The notes beneath the pieces were generated by a model. That model worked only from the letters and a program-made list of their open reading frames with translations. It was not told the origin of the DNA and did not search any database. This document shows positions 37,046-51,061 of a stretch of DNA of 64,000 nt, piece after piece (position 1 is the first letter of the stretch; each line of letters begins with the position of its first letter). Source of the DNA: Gavia stellata. Its lineage: Eukaryota > Chordata > Aves > Gaviiformes > Gaviidae. The position numbers and the translations under genes are program-made. The stretch spans positions 9,625,001 to 9,689,000 of the forward strand of contig NC_082611.1 in the NCBI RefSeq assembly GCF_030936135.1, given 5' to 3'.

Positions 37046-38009
37046 GGCTTTACTATTTACTTACAATGTTTGTGTTAACTTGGTGTTAAAATCCACCTAC
37101 AGTTTTTCCATTACACTAAACTAATGGTGCTACAGACAGCATCGTCCTGTGGTGATACTGTGGGTGCAATTCTGCAATATAAACTAAGTTAAGCTCAAGG
37201 AAACCAGCTCCTAGAGGCTAGGGCCACATTCCCACATTTACCTTTAGCTCTAGCACCTATCAAACCCACGGTGAGCCAGTCATGGAGCTAAGTAGCCAAA
37301 CTCTTAACAGTACAAGTAATTTTTTTTTTCCAGTTGGCTCAGCAGTTTCCTGTACTGGCTCAGTTGCTAGTGCTTGTGAAAAGGAGGGGATAGGATCATA
37401 CCGTGTGGCTGAAGAATGCAGGGTGAGAGTTTTTTTCTTCAAATGGTTTGATTTTCCTGATCTGGTGCAACAACCACCATCACCAACCAGGAAAAAAATG
37501 AGGGGTGGGTACTGGTATAACAGCAAAGACAAAGTCCGTGTAAGTGATGGAAGAAATCCATGTTGAACCACAGCAAGAGCTAGAGGGTATCCATGTTTTA
37601 TCATGCTTTCATTCAAAACAACTAGACCTTTGTTTGACTTGTATGGAATTAGTAGTAGAACTGCAACTATCTTCTCTAATTGTGAAATTATAAAGGCCTA
37701 AATAGAACTATGCTTGACAAGACTGAGTTAAAAAAATAATGAGGGCTCCTTAGCAGGGGGCCCAATCTGATTCTTATTCTGCTTGCACCTTACGTAAGTA
37801 AGTACACATACACAAGATCGCTGAAAATGCTATCACTGTGATCTTACTTTACACTTTCCCAGCACATGTGCTAAGTGATAACAAAAGGGCCTTTGACTTT
37901 TTTTGCCCTGCAGAAATGCAGAGCAGTCCTAGCTCTCATTGCCTTCAGTTGGAATTGCAGAGGCACAGTGTTTCTGAAAATTAGACCGTTATGAACAGAG
38001 CCTGGATTT

Positions 38010-38075
38010 TTGTAAATTTTCACAGCTCTGCAGAAATCAGTAAAGCTACTCCAGTTTATACTAAATGAACATTTT
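38010..38075 (-). repeat. possible ancient amniote repeat relic
   Basis: On the minus strand the words 'aaactggagtagctttactg' and 'atttctgcagagctg' resemble the old element also suspected at 28605-28700. It is strongly diverged. Confidence 0.3.
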
Positions 38076-38580
38076 TGCCATAGTTTTAACATTTGCCTAC
38101 ATGTGGATGTAACCCCATTTAATTCATCCAGAGTTTTGTCCTTGTCAGAAAAGCTTGCAAGTGAGCAGTCAGAACACAAGATAAACACAGACTTAAAATT
38201 TTTGGCTAAATGTGCACAATTCCATCTGTTTTAACAGAATTGTGCTCACTTACACTACGATTGAATTTTGTCTTGGCATGCAGGGTCCTTACATAATCTC
38301 CCTTTGATTTACAACACCTCACATGTAAAAGTGAAACTGTAATCCTAAGAGTGTTTCTAAATCAGTGCCACAAAGTTTAGTCCATGAGGTCTGTGTTTTG
38401 TGATATTGGTGAGAAAACTAAAATTGAGATGTTGAATGATTTTGTGCATGCTCTTCTGAGTCTTCCGATTTGCTTCCCACTGCAACCATACAAAATAAAA
38501 CATTAAATACTTAACGTTCCAAAACATCCACAGAAACAAAAAAGTAAACATCCATACTTCCACAGCAAATAAATACTCTT

Positions 38581-38612
38581 TCAATAAATAAATAAAAATC
38601 ACCCACCCACCC
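38581..38612. repeat. AATA and CCCA simple repeats
   Basis: Short adjacent AATA and ACCC runs, ordinary low-complexity sequence. Confidence 0.6.
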
Positions 38613-41600
38613 CAAAAGACCTATTTCTTCTATGCATGGTATTTTTTTGTTTTGACACAGCTTCAGCACTCAGATAGTTGTACACAGTTCTCAGTGACAT
38701 CTGTGGGAGTTGTGCATGTGTAGCTGAGGGCAGAGTTGTTTGCTAGTAAGAAGTTATTGGATTGTTCAAAAAAATGAAAGCAGCTCTTTGAGGTTTTTGC
38801 TTTGAAGAATTTTCAATTAAAAGTCAGTGATGAAGTCATACAGTTCACCTAGTATATAAATATATTTTTGTCATTTAGGACAACAAGCAAGGTCAATAAA
38901 GAATAGTTTTTCTATGTCTCAGTGGAAAGAAGAATGTTATCCATGTGATTGCAAAGGGTCTGCCAAATGGGAAAAAATCAGTCAAACAAAGAGCACAGGG
39001 TTGCTTGCTGGAATAAACAATTCTAAATGAACAAAAGCTCTGCATAAAAGTAAAATGTCCCACCCCCTAGTGAAAGCTGTTTTCAAAGCTCTGTATTCTT
39101 TCAGAGTGCTGTAATACAGATTAACCTAATGTTTTTCTTCTGCTGATACAATAGTCTGGTTCCTCAGTCTACTTCTGTGATTTCAGCTGTCATTCTGTTC
39201 TTAATATTTTAATATTTTACAAACTGCCTTTTAACTTATCAAGATAAAAATCTGTTTTCCTACTCCCTACGCTTCAGAAGATGCATCTGTACCATACACC
39301 TTTCACATCAAGCAAGTTTGTTAGGAGATTTATATATAAAAGTTACGCTAGAGGCAAAGAAGGCCAAATAAGCCCCAAAAAATCCCCTTTTGTACACACA
39401 GTTTCAGGAGAGCTTAGTTACCCTTCGAAGGCATGCAACTGAAAACCAGCAAACAAAATCCTCTTGGTACGTACCCAGAATACCGGACTGCAACAGGCCC
39501 ATGTGCTAATTTAAGGTGCTCAGTGTGCTACCAGCCTGGAAGATCTCAGCTCAAGAAAACATACAGGAAAAGTGATGTATGATGATGAGGAACACAGAAC
39601 CTCAGAAACCCAAAATATGACTGCAGTGGCAGGATACGCCCTATGTTCTACAACGGTCAAGGCAATAATACGCCCAGTGCCTTGCTGGCACGCGACCCTT
39701 CTGGATTTTAGGGCTTTTGTTTGTCCAGCTGGTAAGGAGAAAAATCAGAGTGGATTAAATATCCCCTGTGACTGTGAATGTCCCACATAGAAAATACTAA
39801 CTATTGTGTTGGATTTTATCTAATATTCCTTGATGTGATGAGGCTGGCCTTTGCAAATATTTCATAAAAATTGCAACAAGTTCAAAAACCCCAGGGCTCA
39901 CACACACTGTTTCACATTAAAATGAGTAGGTGTTTTAGGTAGCTGCTGGCAGTGCTTTTAGTCAGCAGCATCCATGTCTTACCATAACCTGTGTTACTTA
40001 AGCATAACAATTTCAAATCACATCACACTAACCAGGAAACACGGGTTGTCAGCATGAATCTGGATTTCAGGCAGTTACTTAAACAGTTTTTGACATATAC
40101 TTGCTTCGTATGCAGATAGAAAAGTAAGATGTCCTCAGGATTCAGATAAGCTGGGAAGTTGGGGAAAGTTGCCTGGCTAAGTCTTTTCACTAGAAATTTC
40201 CATTGGAAAAATGTATTTTTCAGGCTGTGACACCTCAAACTGAACTAACTTGCTTAAAATAATTTTGAAATGCCTAAGGAAGATGTTTAGTTAGTATATT
40301 AGCATAGCTCCCATGAAGTTCAGAACAACTTATACTAGCTGATAATCCAGCCCATTTCTTTCAGTCAACACATGTATAAAAGCAATGAATAGTGTAAATG
40401 TCAATATGAACAACTAGCTTACAACCATGCCATTCATATGCTGAATTTGAACCACTTCAGTCTTAGGAGTCCTATCATTTGTTCAACAGAGCAAGAGAAA
40501 GACCCATTTCTATTTTCAGTTGCATTTAAAAAAAAATAATAAAAGTTGAACTTCAACAGCAGAGTTCCCATTTTATCTCTCTATGTCCCTACTCACTGTG
40601 TGCAATTATGCTGGCAGATTCCTACCATTGCAGAACTGTGATTCTACTGCAATGGAGACGATCTCTTTTTCTTTACAGACATTTCCTGCATGCTGGAGAA
40701 AGGTGTATGGACATAACCAGGCAGAACAAACTGCTTGAGGATGCCAGTGATGCAGTGGCGATTGCAACTGTGCACTGCTGCCAGTCACAGAGCAATGCCA
40801 AGAAAACCATTCTCACAGGAGGCTGCATTCAGCTCCCATGAAAATTACAAACACCTTAACTCCCAAGATGTTTGTGTAACAGAATGTGTGAAAATTATGT
40901 ACAGAGAATGCATAATCACTAATTTAAGGAGGTGCAACATTAAGATTTAAATAGAAGTAACACAATCATAATCATTGGTAGCATGATCACAGTATTTCGT
41001 AACATCGGCTCCTCTTTTAAGTCCTGAGACATAGAGCAACTGAGGCCCTTAAGTGCTATGACAGTGTTAAGTAAAAAAAAAAAATCTCACATCTCACTTA
41101 TTTCCAGTATTATGGTTTCTATCTATATAGGTCATTGTTAGCACTATGTTTCAGTCTTCATACTCTTATTTTTTAATACAGAGTGAACCTGATTAAACTA
41201 TGCTTTAGTCACGTGCATGTCCTAAATCATAGGACACTATAACCGTCACTACACTAACAAGCACTAGTGGAGACTGTGATTAATTACCTTGGAAGTGAGG
41301 TGGGGGTTGCTCTGAAGAGTTTAGCACAACTGTTAACTGTTATTTTTGACTTGCTACTCCTACTATAATAAAGTTATCTATTAGTTTGTATGCCACATTC
41401 CTTGGAAATGCAGCTCATTTGACATAGTTTATCATGTATGCGTTGCAATGTTGAGGCACAGATGATGGCTAAAGGAAGCACTGGCTTCCAATGTATTTGG
41501 ATGTACTGTTTGGTCAGCTCCTGGGAGTGGGGTATGCAAAAATCTGCAAAACTCCTATGAGCCATCTGAGGACTGGCCTTTGTCCTATTTATGTATGCAT

Positions 41601-43431
41601 TAAGTTCAAACATCTTTACCAACTATTTTGGATAACAGAGACAATTTTCCCTCATCTTAATGCACTAATACAGAATCAGGACTGATGTTCTGGTTTGAGG
41701 CTTGGTTGTTTCAGCACAACAGCGAACAAACTATGACCTACTTTATACACTACTGTATAGTACAGCTGGTTTGTGACAGTAGCTTATGAAAGGTTTATAC
41801 ACCCACACTATTTTGTTTAAATCGTAAGAATGCTGAGAATTACATTTAGTAATTTAAACAGTTGAAAACAGTAATGAAAAATACCATCAACTCAGACTAT
41901 AAGAAGATGAAAATCCATTAAAGAAAATCTATTGGAATAACTTATTAGCAGGCGCTTAGAGTATAATATATATATAGAAAGGAGTTTCACCCTAGCCTTC
42001 CAATGAAATGCCAAAGAAGCCTAAACATGAAATTGGAGCCACCAGCAATCTGTCTGAAATAAGACCTGACTTTTAAAGAGACAGTTCTTTATAAAGTGTG
42101 TATAATTTTAGCTTCTTACTACTGGAAGTCAACATGTAGGCAATTATTAGTGAAACCTTTCACTTCAGGAAATCTTCAGTCACTAGTGATAGGAAAATGG
42201 TGTATTGAAAACAGATACATTAAACAAACAAACAAAAAATAAACTGGAAATTATTCCCATAGACATGCCTGTTACTCATGAATCTCAAATGGAACTGTCA
42301 GAGGATCACTCATCAGAAGAGGCTTCTGCAAAATGGATATATACAAGTGACAGGACAAACTTAATACTCCAAATCAGCAACAGAGTTTGTAAAATGCTTA
42401 GTCTTGCCTCCATGACTTCAGAGAGTAAACAATTTCAGGGCATTTTTTAATTCATTTAGGATTAGATTAGGGAAGCAAGAGCTGACATACAGGAGACTCC
42501 CAAACACCAACATCCAGTAATGGAGATGGGAAAAGAGGCCTGAAAGATCTCTAGCAGAATTTGTTTGTGCAATGCACGATTCTTTCCTAACATTTTGGCA
42601 GAAAGATTAAGAATTCATTTAGATATATCTGGATGGCATTGTTACAATTCAAGGTGTACAAAGAGAAAAAAATATTGGAAGATACAAGCATTAGACTAGA
42701 TGAACAACTGACATGAACACCTGACTTTAGGAGGGAACAAACTACACAGAATTAGATACACTGGAGACTGTATTGCTACTGATTATCCAAGTGTCCTCCA
42801 AATCATTCAGTGACCTGAGATTCATGAAGAGACAGCCACAGAAACACAGCAGTTCAGGGAAGAAGACTCTGGACTGAGAGAAAAATCCAGAATGAAGGCA
42901 ACCAGCGCATCTTCAGTGCTTCTGATTAATGCAGGTTTTTTTCCATGTAAATAGTTAAGATAGATAGAAAAAGAGAAGGGTGAAAATAGAAAGAACTGAC
43001 CAGAAATTAAGAGAAATCATTCCAGAGTGGCAGGTCCCCAGCAAAAAGCATTTGGGGATTTAAAGGCAGAAGCCAACATGGCCAGAAAACTGAAATGCCA
43101 GATTTGCTGGGCAGCTTCATGAAAACTGCATTTACACCCATTAGGCCCTCTTATTTCTGAAATGTTTCCTACCTGCAAAATATGATAGGTTCTGTAAAAT
43201 CACCAAATTCAAACTCTTACACAGACTAAAACAAATGATCAGGTTAAAAAAAAAAGACAGTTACATTGAAAAAGACGTCCAAGTGACTAATGCTGCAGTC
43301 TCGGTTTAAAGGGAAGTCTGGGGCAAGTAGCTTGTATGTTCTGCAATCTGTCACCCACTTCTTTGCTAATCTCTGAATCGTATTTTAAGACTCCACTAAC
43401 AGTTCATGGTCTTTCTTTCCCTGTGTTCCCT

Positions 43432-43453
43432 CCCCCCCCCCCTTTTTTTTTTT
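43432..43453. repeat. C11-T11 homopolymer tract
   Basis: Eleven C followed directly by eleven T. The run length may be unreliable in the assembly. Confidence 0.8.
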
Positions 43454-44509
43454 AACCAAAAGAGTCTCAAATCTAGATTTGTTGCAGAACTATTTGGAAG
43501 TTTTACTTTTTAACTGGTGACAGCCTTTTCTCCAGGCTTTTAATGCATCTCATAGTTACAAATGGAAATTTTGGTTTTGCATATCTAAATGACTATCAAA
43601 AAAACACCAACAGAATTTTCAATAAAAATGCTCTCATTTTTTTCACTAGTATCTTGAAAAAGGTTAGAAGTAGAAAAAGAAAAAAAAAAAGATTGCAAAA
43701 CCCATGAAGAATTTATCCTCTCCTTTGAAAAACAAATTAAAAAAAAATATGTTTATATAATCATAGAAAAATCACCAAATTGCAATTGTCTTTTTTCCAT
43801 TACAAATCATTATTAACAACTGCAGAGTGATGGGTAAAAATACAGCTTTGGTACTGGAGGATTAGTTCAGCCTTGTGCTAGCAGATACACTGCTGTGCCT
43901 GTGTAAGCACAGTTCAGAAGATCACGTATTTTGTAGGTTATCTAAATGATCATCTTTCCTTTTTCCCCGCCCCCAAACATTCCCAACGTAGTTTCAGAAA
44001 TTAAATGTTACTACAATCTTTGTAACTTTTCAAAGACGTCTGAGTCCGGGGTGTGGACCAATAAAGCGGAATCTGGATCATGAGTCTTATGACTTTTATC
44101 ACTACATTCTCAGCTGTTAGTGCCAAGATTAAACTTTCAAAAACATCTCAAGCATCTTGAATTAGGCTTAATGAAAACCACCACATACACAGCTATCGGC
44201 ACTGCTTTGTTCTTGGATTTTCTTTTTTTTTTAAAAAAATAAATTCTAAGGTCTTTTGTGTAACTGAAACCCTATACATGTGCTTTTAAATCAAAAGCAA
44301 TCACATATATGAACCCATTTTAAACCATTTTGACTGCAGCACTTTTGGTTTGGGAAAGAAACAACTGACTACCTGTAAAAAAAAAGCAGAGTCAAATTCT
44401 TTTAATTGCAGTGTCCTACTGACAGCAAGTAGTCTTCCGCTTTAAGCCTGTTTATACGGCTCAGTCCGAAACAAAATAATTTGAGGAAATACCTTCAACA
44501 TGTCAGATC

Positions 44510-44570
44510 TTAACATATATGTGTGTGTACATATGTGTGTTATGTAATATAACATATATATTAAAAGTAT
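44510..44570. repeat. AT/GT-rich simple sequence
   Basis: Mixed ATAT and GTGT dinucleotides that form short imperfect palindromes. No gene context. Confidence 0.6.
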
Positions 44571-44732
44571 AAAACCATGGAATATGAGGAGGTCACCACT
44601 TACAAGAGCTCCATAATGAGATTAATTAAAGAATTACAGCTACAGTAAAAGGAGGGTAGATGAAATTAGAAACTAATTCTTTTGTTTAATATCTTCTTAA
44701 AACATGACTACATTTCAACCCCCTTTGGTGAA

Positions 44733-44743
44733 GGGGGGGGGGG
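44733..44743. repeat. poly(G) run
   Basis: Eleven consecutive G residues in AT-rich surroundings. Confidence 0.8.
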
Positions 44744-45647
44744 AGAAAGACATTCTCACATACAACTGATGAATTCCTTACAGTTTACTGAGCTGAATTT
44801 TCCTAAATAAACCACAGAAGTGCAGTCTTAAGAAATCCATTAGCTATTCAGACTATGTCTTCTTCTAATCCAGCATTATTATGTACAGTACATCTTAAAT
44901 ATTTTTTTAAGCCTAGTGTAAGACATCCCATTTTTATATATCCCATTTTCAGTATTTTCCTTGGGAAACTGCTCAGTCCTGCAAACATGCATGCGATTGT
45001 AACTTCATTTATGGCCCCATTAATAAGGATCCATTAGAGCACATGACTATAGTCATATATGTTTATTTGTTTATGGAATTTAATTCCATGAAGTTTCACA
45101 GTGTAGCCGTTTTTTTCTGGGTACTGAATTTAACATGTTTCCCTTCCTCAATTCATTCTGCTTTGATGTGGTATGATCATTTACTTTGATATGATTACAT
45201 ACAACCATTCTTCAAACGTATGCAGACTAGACTTCCCCTGTTCAACTTAACTTGGTAAGCATATTTAGCTTTCAAATCCTTCCTCATAATTCAGGTGGAG
45301 ACATACCGCAGCTGTATAAGGAGTGACTGACTGCATTTCCTTGCTTCTTGACAGTATGCATCTGTTCCTGTTCTAGTGCTCCTAAAATATGCAGCCTGTT
45401 CTCCCCTTTATCTGCAATCTCATTCATATTTTCAAGGATTTTCCAGTGACAGAACACCTACATTTTGAGTTCTTCAGTATGTTGCTGGTTGCGTCTTCCC
45501 AACAGAAAAGAATCTTTCTATGAAAGAAGTACTTTAAAAATCTCTCAGTATAGGTGAGTAGTAACTTCTACTGCCAAAGGAGAAATACAGCTTGAAAATT
45601 GAATGGAATGTAAAGGAATATTCCCTCCTGTATCTGGAAATCACCCC

Positions 45648-45664
45648 CCACCACCACCACCACC
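45648..45664. repeat. (CCA)n microsatellite
   Basis: A short trinucleotide CCA/ACC run. Confidence 0.8.
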
Positions 45665-48419
45665 TACTGTGAAGATTACTTTCTGTCTCAGTTTGGTTTA
45701 ATTAGATTTTCCACACACTGTGTATATTCACTGTTACAGAAGTACCTTCCAAAACCAAGGCTATGGTTGATCTGTAAGAACTCCAGTTGTTTTTGCCATA
45801 AAACCAGGAATATTTATTTCTTTTACTATTTTCCCTAAGAACAATGCTTTTTAAAAATAGAAGTTTACAAATTTTACACAGGTAAGAAGAAGAAAGCCCC
45901 TAGGAAATAAAATAGCTGAACGTACTATACAGTGTATACAGAACCAATTGTCTTTCCAACAGCACACCAGCAGAGAAATAACCATTGTAACAGACAGTGT
46001 CAGTAGAGTGTTCTGTTCACATAAATGATGAATGAAGATTTAGGTATTTTCCTAAAAAAGGTCAAATATTTTCAAATTCCTTTCATTGTAGGACAGATAC
46101 TTTTTCATTTCCTGTGATGTCTCATCAAGTACTGCATCTGCATAACGCACCGCTCAGAATCACAATTAGATGGGCTTCGTCCACTGCATGGAGGCACAAA
46201 TCAAATTCACCAGGTCATTAACCAAAAAGCAAAGGCCTATTTCTTCTTGGAAACATTAAAGCAAAAATACGACTGGATCTATGTGGGCTACCAGCTAGAA
46301 AACAAGAAGATGCAGCAAATTCAATTTCAAATGGATATTTTAGGCTGCAGGTACTGACAAAATTGATATGGACAGCCCTAGATAAATGCATGCTGGGAAG
46401 AGAAGTTCTCCGAAACAGACAATCTCATGGTAGATCATCAGGCTCAAGAAACCAAACGCATGTCTTGCTATGTGTGTGCCACTGTATCACATCCTGCCAA
46501 ACATGATCTCAAATAGCATGCAGGTTATTAAATCACCTATTTAAATACATTTACATTAAAGTAATTTCAGCAAATTGGAATAATAAAATCAGAAAGGACA
46601 TCATCTTCAAAGAAAAAAAAAAATAGAAAAGCCCCAGCTCATCTGCTATTCACTCACATCTCACATCCTCTGGAGGTTGGTTTTTTATTAGCCATATTTT
46701 CTGTAGAAGGGAATACTTTTTTAAAATTCTGTAAAATATTCTGGAACAAATTTATCCCATCAGCTGTGCTGTATTGGTGAGAATTCTCTTTCTCCCTACA
46801 AGTCTAAAGCTGTAAGTCACTAAACTTGAGTCTTGAGTGCTATGTTTCTCTCTACATTTTCAGTCTGAAAGTAGAAACTGCTAAGAGTAAGGACTATCAC
46901 ACCTTAAATATAGATTATTTTGTGGAATGTAATGTTACAGCAGTGGAGCAGTATAGCAAACAAAATGTTAGCTACGAATGCTGTAGCTTTATGATCTTAG
47001 GTAAAGGCTGAAAGAAACACCCCTTTTCCTTTGCACTCAAAAAGAAATTTAGCAGGCATATGCATTAAAGAGGTCAACAGTCCTGCAAGATGCTATGAAT
47101 TTATAAAGTAATTTTCATGCAAAGTTTTCACACTTTCTACCCCAGAACACTTTTCAAAACTAGAAATAAATAGTATAAAAAAACATAGTGAAAGAAGAAT
47201 AAGGAATTACAAACAAAGGAAAAAAAAAAGAGATGCTTTAAACATGCTGTGAAGCAGGGGGAGAATCAGTGGTTTATATGAGGCTTCATTATACCCTGGC
47301 CTACCAAACCAAGCAGACATACCAGGGAGGGTATGGTTTCACATGACACAGCAGGCACAGGACAGATCAGCTGGTCTAAAAGTGAGCGGCCATCACAAAT
47401 GGGCAATTTCCCTTCCCTCTATTACTGTTGCGCCATTTCCCTCACATTGGATGTAAGGACTGTGTCATTACCGGGCAAGTCAGTTTATCAGGCTGACCCA
47501 GGAGAAAACTAACCTGAGAGGCAGCAGAGCAGAACTGAAGAGCAGTTCTTTGTCAGATTTGCCAGCTGAACCAACTCACCATGAAGCCGTGATTGCTAGA
47601 GCCAAGAAGAGGAAAGGATGGCAGAAACCTTGGTCGAAGAAGGGCAGCACTGCCTTTTTAATGGGGAAGTTGCTGGATCACCTTTGCTGCCCCACAAAAA
47701 TCATACTTTTGGTCCCTACTTGAAAAAAAACCCCAAAGTGTTTTGTTCTGGTTATGTTCTAATGAATACTAAAACTTCACTATTTGTTTCAGTAATAATG
47801 AACATGTTTTAACACACTTTCTCAAATCAGAAAAATTAATTAAGAATGCCTTTGGATTTGTTAATTACAATCAGTTTACATTTCTAACATCCTCTTAATA
47901 TCCTTTTTAGGTATCAGACTGGTCAAGATGATACAGACATACTTTCATAAAATTATATAAAATATAATATATATGTATATAAAATTTGCCTAAAACATAC
48001 CCATGAAATAAGGTATACATAGCATTGTGCTGAAAGCCACAACAAAGCAGAATCTGACTGTTAGCTCACATTAACTGAGTCTTTGGCTGATATTTTCATG
48101 GAGGGTATGCTGATCTTTCTAGTAGTGTCAATAGAATCACATTACTGCTCGAGTCAGCATTTTCTAAAAGCTATTTGGCAGCTCACCATTCATCCCCTAC
48201 AGTTAGATTCAACACTGTTTACAGCATCTAATAAACAGGGTTAGAGTCGTATACAAATTTAAGAGATACTTCATTGTTATTCTTAATGTAGTTAACTTTA
48301 TAATAAATTGCTGTATCTATTTAAAAATGTTTTTCTTCCTTTTCTTTTGATCATGAATCTTAATGCTTTATTTGCGACATCTGAGTTTTTAGTAACAATA
48401 AATGCTTTGTCCTGCTTGA

Positions 48420-48870
48420 TGTGAAGAGCTCAGTGGTTTAATTAAAGGGGATTAATTGAATTAACTGAATTAATTCAGTTAAACCAAATGCACAGAAAGA
48501 CATGTTAAGAAGTAGTTGTGTTATGCTATTCATTATTGTATGAGTGCTCACAATCCACTTCAGCGCAAAGTCAGCTGGGTTAGATTGAATCATTGGTAAA
48601 AGCAGTTTAAACTAACCTTGCTGACTTTACAATGAAATAGGGTTTAACGACATTAATAAACAGCAGAATAATAATAGCAGAAATAAGGGCAGCTGGAGCA
48701 CTAACAAAATTAATTATGGCATCACAGCTGAGATCGATAATGGAAACCCCTGGACAGTAACTTCTCAAACTGGTACAGCTGTTTCCAAATAGCCATCTGT
48801 CTGGGCCCCAAGGCTATTTTATGTATGGATACTCTTAAATTAACTTAGCAGAGCTCAGTTAAGGAATTAC
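48420..48870. promoter_or_regulatory. candidate conserved noncoding element
   Basis: Complex unique sequence without a reading frame, dense in homeodomain-type ATTA/TAAT words, E-box-like CAGCTG and a GATCGATAATGG segment. It includes the perfect palindrome at 48461-48482. The texture is that of a vertebrate enhancer. Conservation could not be tested here. Confidence 0.25.
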
Positions 48871-51061
48871 AGAAACAATGTGATAATATTGAAAGCTAAT
48901 GTGATATAAGCAATACGAAGTTGCACGGGTTTAAGAAAAAAATTGTAAAGGGGCAATTTTACAACTTTCTTTGAAGTGGTGAAACAGCTGTGTGTCCTAG
49001 AGTTCTAAAATAATTGATTTGATGACAGGAAAGCTCTATGAGAGTGATTAAAAGGAAATTTGTTTTTCCTTTTGAAACAATTGGCAAAGAAGACAAAGGA
49101 AATCTTATCACTACATTACTCTCCAAAACAACATAAATATAGTTTATGGAAAGATTAGATTTCTTCAGAGACAGGAGTTTTTTGAATCAATTCAACTGCC
49201 AGATGACACAGTCCACTCCACCCTTAGCCCCTACTTTTCTTAGATGCAACATTTCGAAAATGGTTTCATCTTGTCCTCTGAAAATGCTCTTGTAATTTTC
49301 ACCTTTAAGATTTTACATGCATGAAGACTGTAAACTATGATCATGTAATCATCTAATATCATATACATCCTTTTTCACAATGGTATGTTGTAAATATATA
49401 GGTTTATTTCTTAGAAATAAGGGGGAAATGTATGCATTTGTAACTCTTACTGGTATCGTGGACAATGGAACGCATGAAAAAACATGCCTTGATGAGATGA
49501 TGTAAATGCTAACAAATTGAAAACAGAGAGTGCAAAACACAAACATTAAACTGCAATCATTTAAAATTAATTAACAAGTCTGCTAGGTTAACTTCTATCA
49601 TCACCTTCAGGAATACAATTTTTCAACAACTAACACTGACAGAATTTAACATGTATTACAAAGAGAAGAATTTGGCTTTTATTTTTTTAATTTATAATGA
49701 GATGAACTTTATCACAGTAAACTTGAATTCAGTGTTTTCAGATCTTCAAAACCAGATCTATTTATGTCTTCTTTTAAAAAAAAGGATGCCTACATTTTTT
49801 TCCAACGTAAACTCTTAATAAACCATAGTAAATAGGCTATGAAATCCCACAAAGACTTGAAGAAAACCTTCGTTGCTCTGCCAAAATTATCTTTACATAT
49901 CAGTCAGGTTTGCTGGAAGTTAACTTATGTCTCATGGATTTTATTTTTCATCATTTTTGTACACTGTTATGAGTTACTACTTTGTTTTATCTTCTAGCTC
50001 TAAGCTACTAAAGCCAAGAATTCTACTTCACTTACTGCATATGAACACCACCATATATATACACACATATAAATGCAGTTTTTCCCCTGTTGTGATGTAT
50101 GATTTTGCTCGTCAGAATGAATTCTTTTCAGCTACAAAATATCCCTTAGGCAATTGCATGGGTTGGTAAATAAAACCTGACCTTTTGTGCATTAAAACTG
50201 CAATATAAATATGAATAAATGTTTGCAAAATCTGTGCAGCCCTTGTAACAAACTGCTATCACGAAAAAAAATATCATTACAGTCTTCCAGTTTCAGTATT
50301 TGTACTATAATATATACTGCCCTGAAGAAAATTCTTTTTGTTCTGAACAGTTCATAATTTAGTGAAGCAGTGATCAAAAGGTCCTGCACATAGCACAGTG
50401 CAGACACAGAAAAGCATGTCAGCTCATAACACCTTGCAATATATAATACTGTAATAGCAAGGCAACTGAGGAGGCCATGATACATAAAGGAAGGTTTTGA
50501 AAACAATGTCTTTTGAAAAATTACTCTTTTATGACAGCTTTGATATCAGCTGATACTTACTGTCTTTATGATTTAAAAAATTCTACCCTGAGAATTCTGC
50601 AGACTGAATTCACACTTAACCCTTCGCAGCTAAAATAAAACCTGCAGGAACAGCTTTCATTGTGGTCCTGCTGTTGGTATAAATGTGCAGAACAGCATTT
50701 GAGGTTGTCATTCATTACTGTCTTTCTTAATTACAAGCTTGTCTCTCAATGTATGTAAATATCTACTCAGAGAAATCTATTGCTATTTGTATTGGTGTCA
50801 GTACCAGTATCAATGCAGACTCCTTCTTATGATAAGAACTCCTAACACTGGGAAGGAACATTGGAAGAATGTCAAGCATTTTGAAGTGTACACAGAACAC
50901 CAACTAATTCTGCAATCGAAATTGGAAAAGGAGATTTCTCCACTGGATATTTTGTAATGAATTCGGGGTGTAATACATCTAGTATAAATCTTGCAATATT
51001 ACAATTGAAGCAGATTTTACTGGACATATTCTATTAAATAACACGATGCAGCTGAAGCTAG

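Larger units (their letters stand above)
33464..37065 (+). other. GPRC5B: GPRC5B 3' UTR region
   Basis: Sequence between the TGA at 33463 and the strongest polyadenylation site. AATAAA signals occur at 34951, 36152, 36737 and 37040. Part of it may be intronic in some transcripts, because a strong acceptor lies at 35852. A Pumilio-type TGTACATA occurs at 36962-36969, and an inverted repeat at 36325-36345. A TA microsatellite lies at about 35220-35238. Confidence 0.6.
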
